A DNA stretch of 64,000 nt from Artocarpus heterophyllus (lineage: Eukaryota > Streptophyta > Magnoliopsida > Rosales > Moraceae): the NCBI GenBank assembly GCA_025403435.1, contig CM046350.1, forward strand, positions 36,151,956 through 36,215,955. Direction: 5' to 3'. Shown here piece by piece: positions 1 through 10,030 of the stretch. Positions within the stretch are counted from its first letter, which is position 1; each line of letters opens with the position of its first letter. A program made the position numbers and the translations under genes. Under the pieces are notes generated by a model that saw only the letters and a program-made list of their open reading frames with translations, did no database searches and was not told where the DNA came from.

Positions 1-482
1 CAGCCTAAGAACTATGGGACAGTGTAAATCAAATGTATTCTGATTTAGGAAATCAGTCTCAGATATAAGAGCTAACCTTGAAGCTTGGTGAAATATGGCA
101 GGGAGAGGATTCCGTTACCAAATACTTCAATTCTCTAAAACGTCTTTGGTAGGACCTTTTTTTTTCAACGGCTATGAATGGAAATCCACAGAGGATGCTG
201 AACATCATAGGCGGACTATGGAGGCTTATCGTATCTACAAATTTCTTACTGGACTCAACGTGGAATTTGATGAAGTTCGAGGCTAAATCATAGGTAGGAC
301 TCCACTTCCCCCTATTGGAGAGGTATTTGCTGAAGTTCAAAGAGAGGAAAGCCGCGTGCATGTCATGTTGGGGAAGAAAACTGTTGCTGCCCCAGTTGAA
401 ACTTCTGCCCTTCTCACTACAGAAAATATTGTAAACAAAACAACTAGCTTTCAACGAAAAACTAAGGAGTTCAAATCTTACC
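1..482 (+). pseudogene. Copia-O gag remnant
   Basis: The three frames together give a copia gag C-terminal half: a segment like LWDSVNQMYSDL at the very start, then a KFLTGLNVEFDEVR core near 238-285 and an IIGRTPLPP segment (285-315). In the family this is the gag domain that packages RNA into virus-like particles. The frame is broken by at least two stops and one frameshift, and no CCHC zinc knuckle is visible before the protease. The start codon is outside the window. Assignment rests on similarity of arrangement to the gags of Copia-I and Copia-G in this same window. Confidence 0.75.
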
Positions 483-485
483 CCT

Positions 486-1296
486 TGGATTATTGACTCC
501 GGAGCTTCCGATCATATGACCAATTGTTCAAACCTGTTTAATACCTATTTACCATGTTCAAGTCATAAAAAAATTAGAATTGCAGATGGTAGTTTCACCC
601 CTATTGCAGGAGAAGGTATGGTCAAATTATCCGATAATATAAACCTTAAATCAGTCCTTCATGTTCCTAAATTAGCCTGTAATCTCTTATCTGTGAGTAA
701 ACTGACCAAGGATTCTAACTATCACATAATCTTTCGTGATTCTCACTGTGAATTTCAGGACTAGAACTCGGGGAAGACGATTAGCAGTGCTAAGTCAATA
801 GCTGGGCTTTACTACTTTGGTGATGTCGTTTCCAGTAATAAAAAGACTCAAGGCCTCAGTAGTGTTAGTTCTAATTCTGCTTATGAATAAATAATGCTTT
901 GGCATTTAAGATTAGGTCATCCAAGTTTTCCTTATCTTAAACATTTATTTCCTGCTTTATTTAAGGGTTTGGAACATTCCTCTTTTTATTGTGAAAGTTA
1001 CAGTTTGTCAAAAAGTCATTGTTCCACTTATCAGCCAAAGGTTATATTCCTTCAAAACCTTTCTATTTGATACACAGTGATGTTTGGGGACCTTCTAAAG
1101 TCACTACTATCTCTAAGAAAAAATGGTATGTTACATTTATAGACAACCATACTCGTTGATGTTGGATTTATCTACTGAGTGAGAAATCTGAAGTTGAAAA
1201 ACGTTTTAAAGATTTTTATACAATGGTTGAAACACAATTTCAAGAAAAAATTAGTATTCTTCATACTGATAATGGAACCGAGTATTTTAATGAACT
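486..1296 (+). pseudogene. Copia-O protease, GAG-pre-integrase and first half of integrase
   Basis: The aspartic protease active site is visible as WIIDSGASDHM from 486. A GAG-pre-integrase segment (LWHLRLGHPSF, about 897-930) and the integrase core with HSDVWGP (about 1075) and HTDNGTEYF (about 1263-1290) follow. The first two acidic residues of the catalytic D-D-E triad are therefore on this side, and the glutamate lies after 6765 beyond Copia-I. Stops occur near 763 and 1157, and the frame shifts around 1010-1040. In an active element this region cleaves the polyprotein and integrates the cDNA. Here it cannot give one protein. Confidence 0.85.
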
Positions 1297-1588
1297 TGTT
1301 GAGAGATACGGGTTTATTGTGTACCTTGATTTGTGTAATTGTGTACTAGAAATTAGGGATGTGATTACTGGAAATCTGTTGGAAATATGTACTAGAAAAT
1401 AGGGATGTGATTAGGAGAGAGTCAAGGATCGCAACATTTAGTTTTCTTCCGTTTTTGGCTAGTTTCTTCGTTTAACCCGGGCAATTTCCCTTGTATATAA
1501 TCTAACCATAGCCATGTAAAAAATATAGAGTACAGAACAAAAAAGGTCTTTTTCCTTCTCAATATTGTTTTTCACTTGTTTTTCAACA
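1297..1588 (+). repeat. Copia-I 5' LTR
   Basis: This 292-bp repeat is nearly identical to 6476-6764. It starts TGTTGAG and ends CAACA. A TATATAA box lies at about 1494-1500, with the inferred transcription start shortly after. It contains an internal direct repeat of about 26 bp (copies near 1343 and 1389) built on TACTAGAAA.TAGGGATG. It keeps 3 bp (ATT, about 1315) that are absent from the 3' LTR. Confidence 0.96.
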
Positions 1589-1606
1589 TGGCATAAGAGC
1601 TGTAGG
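1589..1606 (+). other. Copia-I primer binding site (initiator tRNA-Met type)
   Basis: TGGCATAAGAGCTGTAGG begins directly after the 5' LTR. It is a diverged form of the usual copia site TGGTATCAGAGC, which pairs with the 3' end of initiator tRNA-Met. Position and length fit; the substitutions suggest decay or a family variant. Confidence 0.75.
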
Positions 1607-1932
1607 CTCTTTCTGGACCTGAAAATTCTAGCTCTTATGGCTGTTCTTTATGCCTTGTTTTACTCTGTTTTCTGAAACTAGAACAGAGTATTTTTTTAGC
1701 CTTTTCCACGCTCTTTTTCCTCTGTTTTTTTCTGAAACCAGAACAGAGTTCTTTACCATTTTTCATGTGCTACAGAGTGTTCGTTCTTAGCCTTCATTTC
1801 CACTACTGTTTTTGGCCTTCATTGCCATAATCGCCCATCGATTGTCTTCCCTTACTTTCTACTATACTGCAACGTGCCTTAATTATTGTTTTTCCTGTTT
1901 TTCATTTGGTCTTGATAACTAGTTCTTCAAGA

Positions 1933-2955
1933 ATGTCAGAAATAACATCAACCAGCCCTGCTATCCAAAACTCTCAGCCAGTAGAGGAGGAGCAGGTCCC
2001 ACCCACAGTAGGCGAGCTACAAAATATTCAACCAGCCTACCGACTCAACGGTAGAAACTACTTGAAGTGGTCTCAGTTGGTTCGGACTTTTTTGAAAGGG
2101 AAAGGGAAAGGGAAATTGAACCACTTGCTGCGGACTGGACCAAAGGAAGGAGAGGCAAGCTTCGAAGCATGGGACGAGGAAGACTCGATGATTATGTCTT
2201 GGCTGTGGAATTCCATGACACCCGAAATCAGCGACACATGTATGTTCTTACCATCTGCAAAGGCAATCTGGGATACCCTGAACCAGACGTATTCCAAAGT
2301 CCATGATGCTGCGCTGATATACGAAATCAAGACCAAGACGGGAGCAACCAAACAGGGGAGTAAATCAGTGACCGAATATGCTAATTTACTGCAAAACCTG
2401 TGGCAGGAACTCGATTATTACTGAGTGATTGACCTAAAATGCACTGAATGTGCGGCTGTAATGAAAAATTTTATTGAAAGGGATCGAGTTTATGACTTTC
2501 TTGCAGGTTTAAACCCTGAATTTGACCAAGTTCGAGTTCAAATTCTAGGGAGAACAGAGGTTCCATCCCTTAATGAAACAATCTCCTTGATTCGAGCTGA
2601 AGAGAGTCGAAGGGGAGTTATGCTTGAACCCCAATTGACTAATGGCTCGGCACTTGCAGCAGCTGGAAACAAACAGTGAAGTCTCATCTTGGAAAGGCCA
2701 CCAGATGCCGAACATGGAAAGGCGGAAGTAGCCAAGGGGATAGGTCGTGATGAGCTCTGGTGTACTTATTGCAAAAAACCACGCCATACAAAAGAACGCT
2801 GCTGGAAATTACATGGGAAGCCAGCTAGCCGTGAATGGGGAAATAAGGGAGGACCACAACAACGACAACAAGGTCAAGCCCACATGGTTTCACAAGCAGC
2901 ACAAGATCAAACACAAGGACCCGGAGGATTCAATGACGAAGAATTGAAAAGCTGA
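1933..2955 (+). pseudogene. Copia-I gag
   Basis: The ATG at 1933 is chosen because the residues after it (MSEITSTSPA...) begin the family-like N-terminus. The same frame runs to 2955 and is broken by TGA at 2422 and TGA at 2677. The order is a retrotransposon gag core (LNGRNYLKWSQ; FLAGLNPEFDQVR at about 2497-2535) and then one zinc knuckle, CTYCKKPRHTKERC, at about 2761. The knuckle has the C-x2-C-x4-H-x4-C spacing used to bind RNA. A one-base shift near 2950 moves protease-pol to another frame. Apart from these lesions the length is normal for a copia gag. Confidence 0.9.
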
Positions 2956-4160
2956 GAAGATTACTGGGTTCACTTGAGAAGCCCTCATCTGGTTCTTGCT
3001 CTTTAGCCCTTTCAGGTGAAACTCCTTTTTCTCTTGGATTAAATGTTTTCGATAAAGTGCTTGTGGATTCATGGATTTTAGACTCAGGAGCCACAGATCA
3101 TATGACCCACACATCAAAACAATTCATTACCTATACCCCATGTCCAAGTAATAGGAAGATCTCTATTGCTGATGGAATTACAACCACAGTGGCAGGAGTA
3201 GGAAATGTCCTTATTATGCCAAATCTTGTTCTTAAAAATGTTTTACATGTTCCAAAATTATCCACGAACCTCGTGTCCATTCAAAGGCTTACGAAAGACT
3301 TACATTGTCATGTTACGTTTTATCTCTCTTACTGTGAATTTCAGGAACAGGGTTCGAGGAGTAGGATTGGACTTGCTAAGGAAAAGGACGGGCTGTACTA
3401 TCTCGAGACATCCACACAATCGAATATGATCAAAACAAATTCATCCATGTCATTTCTCTCTTCTTCCAATAAAGATGCCATTTGGTTACATCACTATCGC
3501 CTTGGACATCCTTCGTTTGCAATCTTAAAAATTATGTTTCCTTCTGTGTTTAAGGGATTAGACATTAAAGAATTTCACTGTGACATTTGTGAGTATGCAA
3601 AACACACTCGGGTTTCTTTTCCTATTAGCAATAAAAAAAGTCTCTCCTTTTTATTTAACTCGGGTTTCTTTTCCCATTAGCAATAAAAAAAGTCTCTCTC
3701 CTTTTTATTTAATTCACAGTGACATATGGGGACCCTCAACAGTTTCAAACATTTTTGGTTCTCGTTGGTTTGTTTCTTTCATTGATGATTGCACTAGGGT
3801 TATTTGGATATTCTTGCTGAAAAATAAAAATGAAGCAAGCTATGTTTTTCCCAATTTCCATACGATGGTCCAAAATCAGTTTGGTACAAAGATAAAAAGG
3901 GTTCGGACTGACAATGCTCGGGATTATTTTAACCAAGTCATGTCTCCTTACTTTCAAAAGGAAGGAATTATTTATGAATCATCCTGTATTACTACTCCAC
4001 AACAAAATGCGGTAGCTGAAAGAAAAAACCGTCACCTTCTAGAAAGTACACGAGCCTTTTTATTTTATCACAATGTACCAAAACATTATTGCGGGGAAGC
4101 AGTGCTTACACAGCTTACATCATAAACAGGATTCCTTCACGAGTCTTAGACTCAAAGCCC
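2951..4160 (+). pseudogene. Copia-I protease and integrase
   Basis: The protease motif SWILDSGATDHM is at about 3069. The GAG-pre-integrase segment (WLHHYRLGHPSF) is at about 3483, with CDICEYAKHT following at 3580. The integrase core has HSDIWGP (3714), RTDNARDYF (about 3907) and the NAVAERKNRHL glutamate motif (about 4006). The 52-bp duplication at 3609-3714 changes frame, and two mutually compensating shifts sit between about 4100 and 4162, so the reading is scrambled there but regained in RT. The role in the family is polyprotein cleavage and cDNA integration. Confidence 0.9.
3609..3714 (+). repeat. 52/54-bp tandem duplication inside Copia-I integrase
   Basis: Copy one (3609-3660) and copy two (3661-3714) both start CGGGTTTCTTTTCC and share ATTAGCAATAAAAAAAGTC. 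They differ by one substitution and a 2-bp TC length change in a CT run. The unit is not a multiple of three, so it breaks integrase. It is absent from the matching place in Copia-O and Copia-G. Confidence 0.95.
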
Positions 4161-4161
4161 A

Positions 4162-6468
4162 ATGGAAGCCCTCCCCAAGTTTTATCCCAACCTTAGAGTC
4201 ACAAGCAATCTTACTCCTCGAGTATTTGGGTGTACCGCATTTGTTCATATCCATAATCATAACCGGGGAAAGTTGGATCCTAGAGCCCTTAAATGTGTGT
4301 TTGTCGGGTACTCATCCACTCAAAAGGGTTACAAATGCTTCCATCCACTGACTAGAAAACTATATGTCTCGGCTGATGTCACATTTGTGGAAGCAAAACC
4401 ATATTTCACCAAACCTTACCTTCAGGGGGAGACAACTATCATGGAAGATAAGGATTTTTTCTTGCTCGAGCTACCCCCTTCTGCCACACCCCAGTCACCA
4501 AATCAAGACACGAATACTGATTCTGAGTCCACTATTCCAACACCTTCTGTTCCATCCGAATCTGAGTCCAAATCTCCTGTTCCACCAAGTCCTAGTCTAC
4601 ACAAGTCTCCAATAAGGGATAATAGAGTCTTTGATCATTTCAGATATGAACAGGTGTACTCGAGAAAGGAAGCTCCATCTCTGGATCCAAAGCAAATCCA
4701 AGCCACCAATTCAAATCTTGAGAATGAGGTAACAGTATCTAACCCCACCTTAAGTACTGATTGTCAACTTCCTGAAACTCAGATCACAGACCTAGACATA
4801 CCCATAGCTATGAGAAAAGGAACTCGAGAGTGTACCAAGCGACCTTTGTATCCTTTATCCCATTTTGTAACCTTGAAGAACTTCTCACCAACCCATAAAA
4901 GTTTCCTCACAAGTCTAAATGAAATTTTGATTCCAAGCACTTTATCTGAGGCATTATCCAAAGAGGAATGGAGAAAAGCTATGATGGATGAAATGACTGC
5001 ATTGGAAAAGAATAAGACATGGGAAGTATCCGATCTACCAGAAGGAAAGAAAACAGTAGGATGTAAATGGGTTTTTTCCCTAAAGTTTAAGGCTGATGGA
5101 TCACTAGAGCGCCACAAAGCAAGGCTATTGGCTAAGGGATACACTCAGACTTATGGGGTCGACTATCAAGAAACATTCGCACCAGTTGCAAAAATGAACA
5201 CTGTAAGGATACTGTTGTCTCTTGCTACCAGTTTTAATTGGGATTTACACCAGTATGATGTGAAGAATGCCTTCCTTCATGGCAATCTAAAAGAGGAAAT
5301 TTATATGAGCATCCCACCAGGATTTGGGGGAATTGAAGGGGGTAAAGTATGCCGATTAAGAAAAGTTTTGTATGGCTTGAAGCAGTCTCCTCATGTATGG
5401 TTTGGAAGATTCACGGAGGTAATGCTAACTATGGTATACAAGCAGAGTCAAGGAGATCACACACTCTTCATCAAGCACTCGATCTCAGGGGGAGTCACGG
5501 TCTTGATAGTGCATGTAGACGACATAATTGTGATAGGAAGTGATGAAAAAGAAAAACAAGCTCTAAGACAGTGCTTGGTCAAGGAGTTTGAGATAAAAGA
5601 TCTGGGAAGATTGAAGTACTTTCTTGGGATTGAAATAGCGCATTTCAGACGAGCAATCTTTATTTCTCAACAAAAATATGTTATTGATCTTCTAAAGGAA
5701 ACAGGAATGTTAGCAAGTAAACCAATTGCAACACCCATTGAACAAAACCATAGACTTGGAAAAGCTGTTGAAGATCGAGCGGTAGACAGAGAAATGTACT
5801 AGAAATTGGTTGGAAAGCTTATCTACCTTTCTCATACACGGCCAGACATAGCCTACTCTGTGAGCGTTGTTAGTCAATTCATGCATGCTCCCAAGGATGC
5901 CCATCTTCAAGCTGTCTATAGGGTGCTTCGATACTTAAAAACCTATCCTGGAAGAGGAATAATGTTTAAAAGAAACTCTAAACTTTCTCTTAAAGTCTAC
6001 ACAGATGCATATTACGCAGGATCTCCGGTAGATCGAAGGTCTACTACAGGCTATTGTACCTTCCTCGGAGGTAATTTGATAACATGGCGAAGCAAGAAAC
6101 AAAGCGTTGTAGCTCAATCGAGTGCAGAAGCTGAGTTTAGAGCAATGGCTCAAGGAATCTGTGAATTATTGTGGGTGAAAATTATACTGAACGACCTAAA
6201 GGTTGAGTGGAGCGGGCCAATGAGACTCTATTGCGACAATAAGGTAGCCATTAGCATTGCACATAATCCAGTACAACACGACCGGACTAAACACATTGAG
6301 GTGGACAAACACTTCATCAAGGAAAAACTGGAAAGCGGACTGATTTGTACTCCATACGTTCCCACTGGCGGTCAATTAGCAGATGTTCTAACAAAGGCAC
6401 TTGACAGTGGAACCTTTCAAGGAATTGTTGGCAAGTTGGGAATAAAAGATTTATATTCACCAGCTTAA
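4162..6468 (+). pseudogene. Copia-I reverse transcriptase and RNase H
   Basis: The RT palm is clear: [40 protein letters not shown]. The catalytic box reads HVDDI (codon CAT at 5512) where the family has YVDD. A single TAG at 5800, where the family has a glutamine (CAG), stops the frame. The same frame continues from 5803 through [14 protein letters not shown], RNase H (SSAEAEFRAMA, LYCDNK, HNPVQHDRTKHIEVD) to TAA at 6466. RNase H also reads TDAYYAG where TDADWAG is usual. Apart from these changes the domain is full length. Confidence 0.93.
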
Positions 6469-6475
6469 GGGGGAG
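6466..6475 (+). other. Copia-I polypurine tract
   Basis: TAAGGGGGAG lies immediately before the 3' LTR and overlaps the pol stop codon. In LTR elements it primes plus-strand DNA synthesis. Confidence 0.85.
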
Positions 6476-6764
6476 TGTTGAGAGATACGGGTTTGTGTAC
6501 CTTGATTTGTGTAATTGTGTACTAGAAATTAGGGATATGATTACTGGAAATCTGCTGGAAATATGTACTAGAAAATAGGGATGTGATTAGGAGAGAGTCA
6601 AGGATCACAACATTTAGTTTTCTTCCTTTTTTAGCTAGTTTCTTCGTTTAACCCGGGCAATTTCCCTTGTATATAATCTGACCATAGCCATGTAAAAAAT
6701 ATAGAGTACAGAACAGAAAAGGTCTTTTTCCTTCTCAATATTGTTTTTCACTTGTTTTTCAACA
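6476..6764 (+). repeat. Copia-I 3' LTR
   Basis: This 289-bp repeat matches 1297-1588 with about seven substitutions and a 3-bp gap. It ends CAACA and is followed by GAACT, the target duplication. Confidence 0.96.
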
Positions 6765-6769
6765 GAACT

Positions 6770-7833
6770 TTTGGGAAATTTTTTGATAGAAAAAGGAATT
6801 CATCATCAATCAACTTGTGTAGATACCCCTCAGCAAAATGGAATTGCTGAGAGAAAAAATAAACATTTACTTGAAGTGGCTCATGCTATTATGTTTTCAA
6901 TGAATACCCCAAAATATCTTTGGGGAGAAGCTGTGCTAATAGCCTGTTATTTGATTAATAGGATGCCTACACGCGTTTTAAAGTATAGCACACCATTAGA
7001 AAACTTCAAAAAAAATTTTCTCCTTTCAAAATTATACTCGGATTTACCATTAAAAATATTTGGCTGCATTGCATTCGTACATATACCTATTAAAGACCGA
7101 TCCAAACTTGATCCTCGGGCTAAAAAATGTATTTTCATAGGATATGCTCCTAATAAGAAGGGATATAAGTGCTATAATCCTCAAACACGAAAAACTTATG
7201 TGAGTATGAATGTGACTTTTTTCGAAAACAAATCATACTTTCACAAAAATTCTCTTCAGGGGGAGAATGAAGGAATTGAAGAAAATTTTTTGGACTTATA
7301 TCCTAACTCTTTACCAAATTTGATTTTCAATTCGCCGGATATTCCTCTCCCTACTACCATTCCCGAAAATTTAAGTGAGGAACAAATAAAAATTGTTGAA
7401 AATCCTAATATACAATGCCAATTACTATTTTGATAGAAACAAGGGGAGAATCACTACTACAGGGTTCAAAAAACCCCAACACTGAGCCTCTGGTTTATAC
7501 TCGAAAAAAATATCATCAAAAGACTCAAAATCAGTGTATTACACTTGGGATTGACCAATCTCAACCCTCGGGAACTAGATCTCAGGATATCACAGGTAAT
7601 CCTATTCCTAAACCTTCTTCTATTGGTCCTTCTGACTCACCAGATTTTGATATTCCTGTAGCCATTAGGAAAGGAACCCGAACTTGCGCAAAGTACCCTA
7701 GATACCCCATTGTCAAATATCTTTCTTACAAAAAATTGTCTGACACACATAGGGCTTTACTTAAAAACTTTCACATCTATTTGTTCCAAGAAATATTGAG
7801 GAAGCTCTTGATGATCCGAATTGGAAATTAACA
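6770..7833 (+). pseudogene. Copia-O second half of integrase and linker to RT
   Basis: After the GAACT duplication the Copia-O integrase resumes with FLIEKGIHH, then DTPQQNGIAERKNKHL, which supplies the catalytic glutamate near 6849. LWGEAVL, the C-terminal IFGCIAFVHIP and KKGYKCYNP segments follow up to about 7430. A frameshift near 7420 moves to another frame (PVAIRKGTRTCAKYPRYP, about 7657-7710), typical of the copia integrase-RT spacer. Another shift near 7770 leads into RT. Confidence 0.87.
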
Positions 7834-8867
7834 GTGATGGAGGAGATGAATGCTTTGAAAAAAAGTGGTACTTGGGATATTGTTGATTTACCTAAGGAAA
7901 AAAGGGCAGTAAGATGCAAGTGGGGTCTTCACAGTTAAGTGCAAAGTTGATGGGAGTATAGAAAGATAAAAAGCTAGATTAGTAGTAAAAGGGTTCACCC
8001 AGACTTATGGGATTGATTACCAAGAAACCTTTGCTCCTGTAGCCAAAATAAACTCAATCAGAGTATTATTGTCCTTGGCCATAAATCATAACTGGCCCTT
8101 GAACTAGTTAGATGTGAAAAATGCTTTTTTGAATGGGGATCTTGAAGAGGAGGTCTTTATGAGTCTACCGCCTGGATTTGAAGAAAAAAATGGGGTCAAA
8201 TAAAGTTTGCAGATTAAAGAAATCGTTGTATGGTCTTAAGCAGTCCCCAAGGGCTTGGTTTGAAAGGTTTGGAAAGGCTGTGAGGAGTTGTGGCTACTGT
8301 CAGAGTCAAGCTGACCATACTATGTTTTACAAACATAGTTCTGAGGGCAAAATTGCAATCCTAATTGTCTATGTAGATGATATTGTCTTGACAGGTGATG
8401 ACAATGACGAGCTAGAAAGATTAAAAAGGTGGCTTGCAACTGACTTTGAGATCAAAGATTTGGGTGCATTGAAGTATTTTCTCGAGATGGAGTTTGCTCG
8501 GTCGAAAGAAGGTATTTTTGTAAACCAAAGAAAGTATGTTCTTGATTTACTTGGTGAGACTAGACGTTTGGGTTGCAAACCAGCCGAGACACCAATTGAA
8601 CCCAACCTTAAACTACAACCAGCTAAAACTGAAGACGTCCTGAATATTGAAAAATTTCAAAGCTTGGTGGGAAAACTGATTTATCTGTCACACACACGCC
8701 CAAATATAGCCTTTGCAGTAAGCATGGTTAGCCAATTTATGCATTCACCTGGTCAAGAGCACTTTGATGCTGTGTATAGGATTCTCCGATACTTGAAAGG
8801 AACCCCTGGCCATGGTTTGCTGTTCAAAAGACGTGGACATTTGCAGGTAGAAGCATATATGACGTAG
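7834..8867 (+). pseudogene. Copia-O reverse transcriptase
   Basis: The first part (7834-8180) carries several stops and shifts but is readable ([38 protein letters not shown]). From 8178 a clean frame gives [12 protein letters not shown], the catalytic YVDDI near 8371, [12 protein letters not shown] and [21 protein letters not shown] stands where FLGMEF is usual. In the family this enzyme copies element RNA into cDNA within cytoplasmic particles. This copy cannot make it. Confidence 0.9.
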
Positions 8868-9325
8868 ATTGGGCTGGAAGCATCTCTGATAGACGTTCAA
8901 CTTCAGGTTACTGTACGTTTATCGAAGGGAACCTTGTCACTTGGTGGAGCAAAAAACAGAATGTGGTAGCAAGAAGTAGTGCCGAGGCAGAATTCAGATC
9001 AGTTGCCCATGGAATTTGTGAAGTACTGTGGATTAAGAGACTTCTTGAAGAATTAAAAATCTCTAATCCATTGCCTATGAGAGTGTATTGCGACAATAAG
9101 GCAGCCATCTCCATTGCTCACAATCCAGTACTTCATGATAGGACAAAGCACGTGGAAGTTGATAAGCATTTCATTAAGGAAAAAATTGAGAGAGGACTGA
9201 TTTGCATGCCATACATTCCTACCACCGAGCAAGTAGCTAATGTACTTACAAAAGGACTACCTACAAGGCAGTTTAACAACCTAATTGGCAAGCCGGCTAT
9301 CGAAGATATCTTCAAACCAGCTTGA
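8868..9325 (+). pseudogene. Copia-O RNase H
   Basis: A frameshift near 8860 separates it from RT. The frame from 8963 shows ARSSAEAEFRSVA, VYCDNKAAISIAHNP and HDRTKHVEVDKHF, ending in LTKGLPTRQF and a TGA at 9323. The domain removes the RNA strand of the RNA-DNA hybrid. Confidence 0.9.
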
Positions 9326-9332
9326 GGGGGAG

Positions 9333-9566
9333 TGTGGAAAAGTAGAGATTTTAGGAGATTGTGATTTATGTAATTATTTTATGATTTGGATGAGTCAACT
9401 TTGTAAATTAGGAAAAAAGATTAGATAGGATTAGACAGCAAATTAACAGATTATTAGGTAGATAATTTCCATTTTTTTCTTAGTTTCTCTTTTTGACTCA
9501 TGTATAAAAGCTCTAAGTAGAGAGGTTAATACATTGATCAATTCCAGAAAATCATCCTTTTTTACA
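9333..9566 (+). repeat. Copia-O 3' LTR
   Basis: It begins TGTGGAAAAG right after the purine tract GAGGGGGAG (about 9324-9332). It ends CTTTTTTACA, which is nearly the inverse of its start. TATAAAAG is at about 9504. At 234 bp it is short, as in its neighbours. The partner LTR is off the window, so the end was set from the terminal inverted repeat and from the abrupt change to minus-strand gag sequence at 9567. Confidence 0.82.
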
Positions 9567-9746
9567 AGCCCATTCTAGGTAGTTTTTTCCATTAAACTTG
9601 TGAGAAGTTAAAAGGAAGGACTGTTTCTAGGAAAACTGATCTGCTCCGCTGTTTGCCGTGCTGATCCCTCAACTGGAGCCCTCTGTAGTTGTCTCTGAAG
9701 AATCGGTTTCTGTGGCTGCTGTCTTTTTAGCCCTAGCCATGGACAT
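9567..9746 (-). pseudogene. gag N-terminus of the minus-strand copia
   Basis: From the ATG at 9746 the minus strand reads MSMARAKKTAATETDSS. After two stops it continues with FNGKNYLEWA directly before the Copia-O junction. The last motif is the LNG-x-NY-x-x-W signature at the start of copia gags and also appears in Copia-I (LNGRNYLKWSQ). This shows that Copia-O entered gag codons. Confidence 0.82.
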
Positions 9747-10030
9747 TTTGACCATCTTAGAGTCAAATCAAGAACCACTCTCTGATACCGTAAAGGTTTG
9801 AGAAGAGAAGACTGAATTTCTTCTCATTATTTCAGTGAATAAAATGTGCAACATATAAAGGGGAGCAAGGTTACAAATCAGCCATTGAATCCCTTCATTC
9901 TACGAATAAAATACAGCTAGAGGAAATCTGGAAATTTCCTTATTGTATAAAAAAGGAAACAAATAAAACAAAAACTAATCTAATCCATAGAAATCAGAAA
10001 ACTAAGTCCTAGGTCAAATTTCCCTAACTA
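9567..10030 (-). mobile_element. 5' end of a minus-strand copia element, interrupted by Copia-O
   Basis: On the minus strand this reads LTR (about 10030 to 9791), then CGGTATCAGAGAG at 9790, a close match to the initiator tRNA-Met primer site, and then an ATG at 9746 opening a copia gag. The gag stops exactly where the Copia-O LTR begins (9566). The LTR start reads TAGTTAGGG rather than TGTTAGGG, so its outer edge is approximate. The rest of the element should lie left of the window. Confidence 0.8.

Larger units (their letters stand above)
1297..6764 (+). mobile_element. Copia-I: complete nested Ty1/copia element
   Basis: Both LTRs are present (292 and 289 bp, TGTTGAGAGA...TTTCAACA), and the perfect 5-bp target duplication GAACT lies at 1292-1296 and 6765-6769. 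Between them are a primer site, gag, protease, integrase, RT, RNase H and a polypurine tract, 5468 bp in all. By eye I count seven substitutions and one 3-bp indel between the LTRs, so this is a relatively recent insertion. Coding is interrupted by stops at 2422, 2677 and 5800, frameshifts, and a 52-bp tandem duplication, so it is probably non-autonomous now. Confidence 0.97.
1..9566 (+). mobile_element. Copia-O: Ty1/copia LTR retrotransposon, left end off window
   Basis: Seen: the remains of gag, protease, integrase, reverse transcriptase and RNase H occur in copia order (integrase before RT), ending in a purine tract and a TG...CA LTR at 9333-9566. The element is split at 1296/6765 by Copia-I, and the integrase reading resumes exactly after the target duplication. 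The 5' LTR and gag start lie left of the window. The copy has many stops and frameshifts, so it is not autonomous. Its right end abuts a minus-strand copia gag sequence, so it inserted into that element. The copia lineage is not assigned. Confidence 0.93.
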
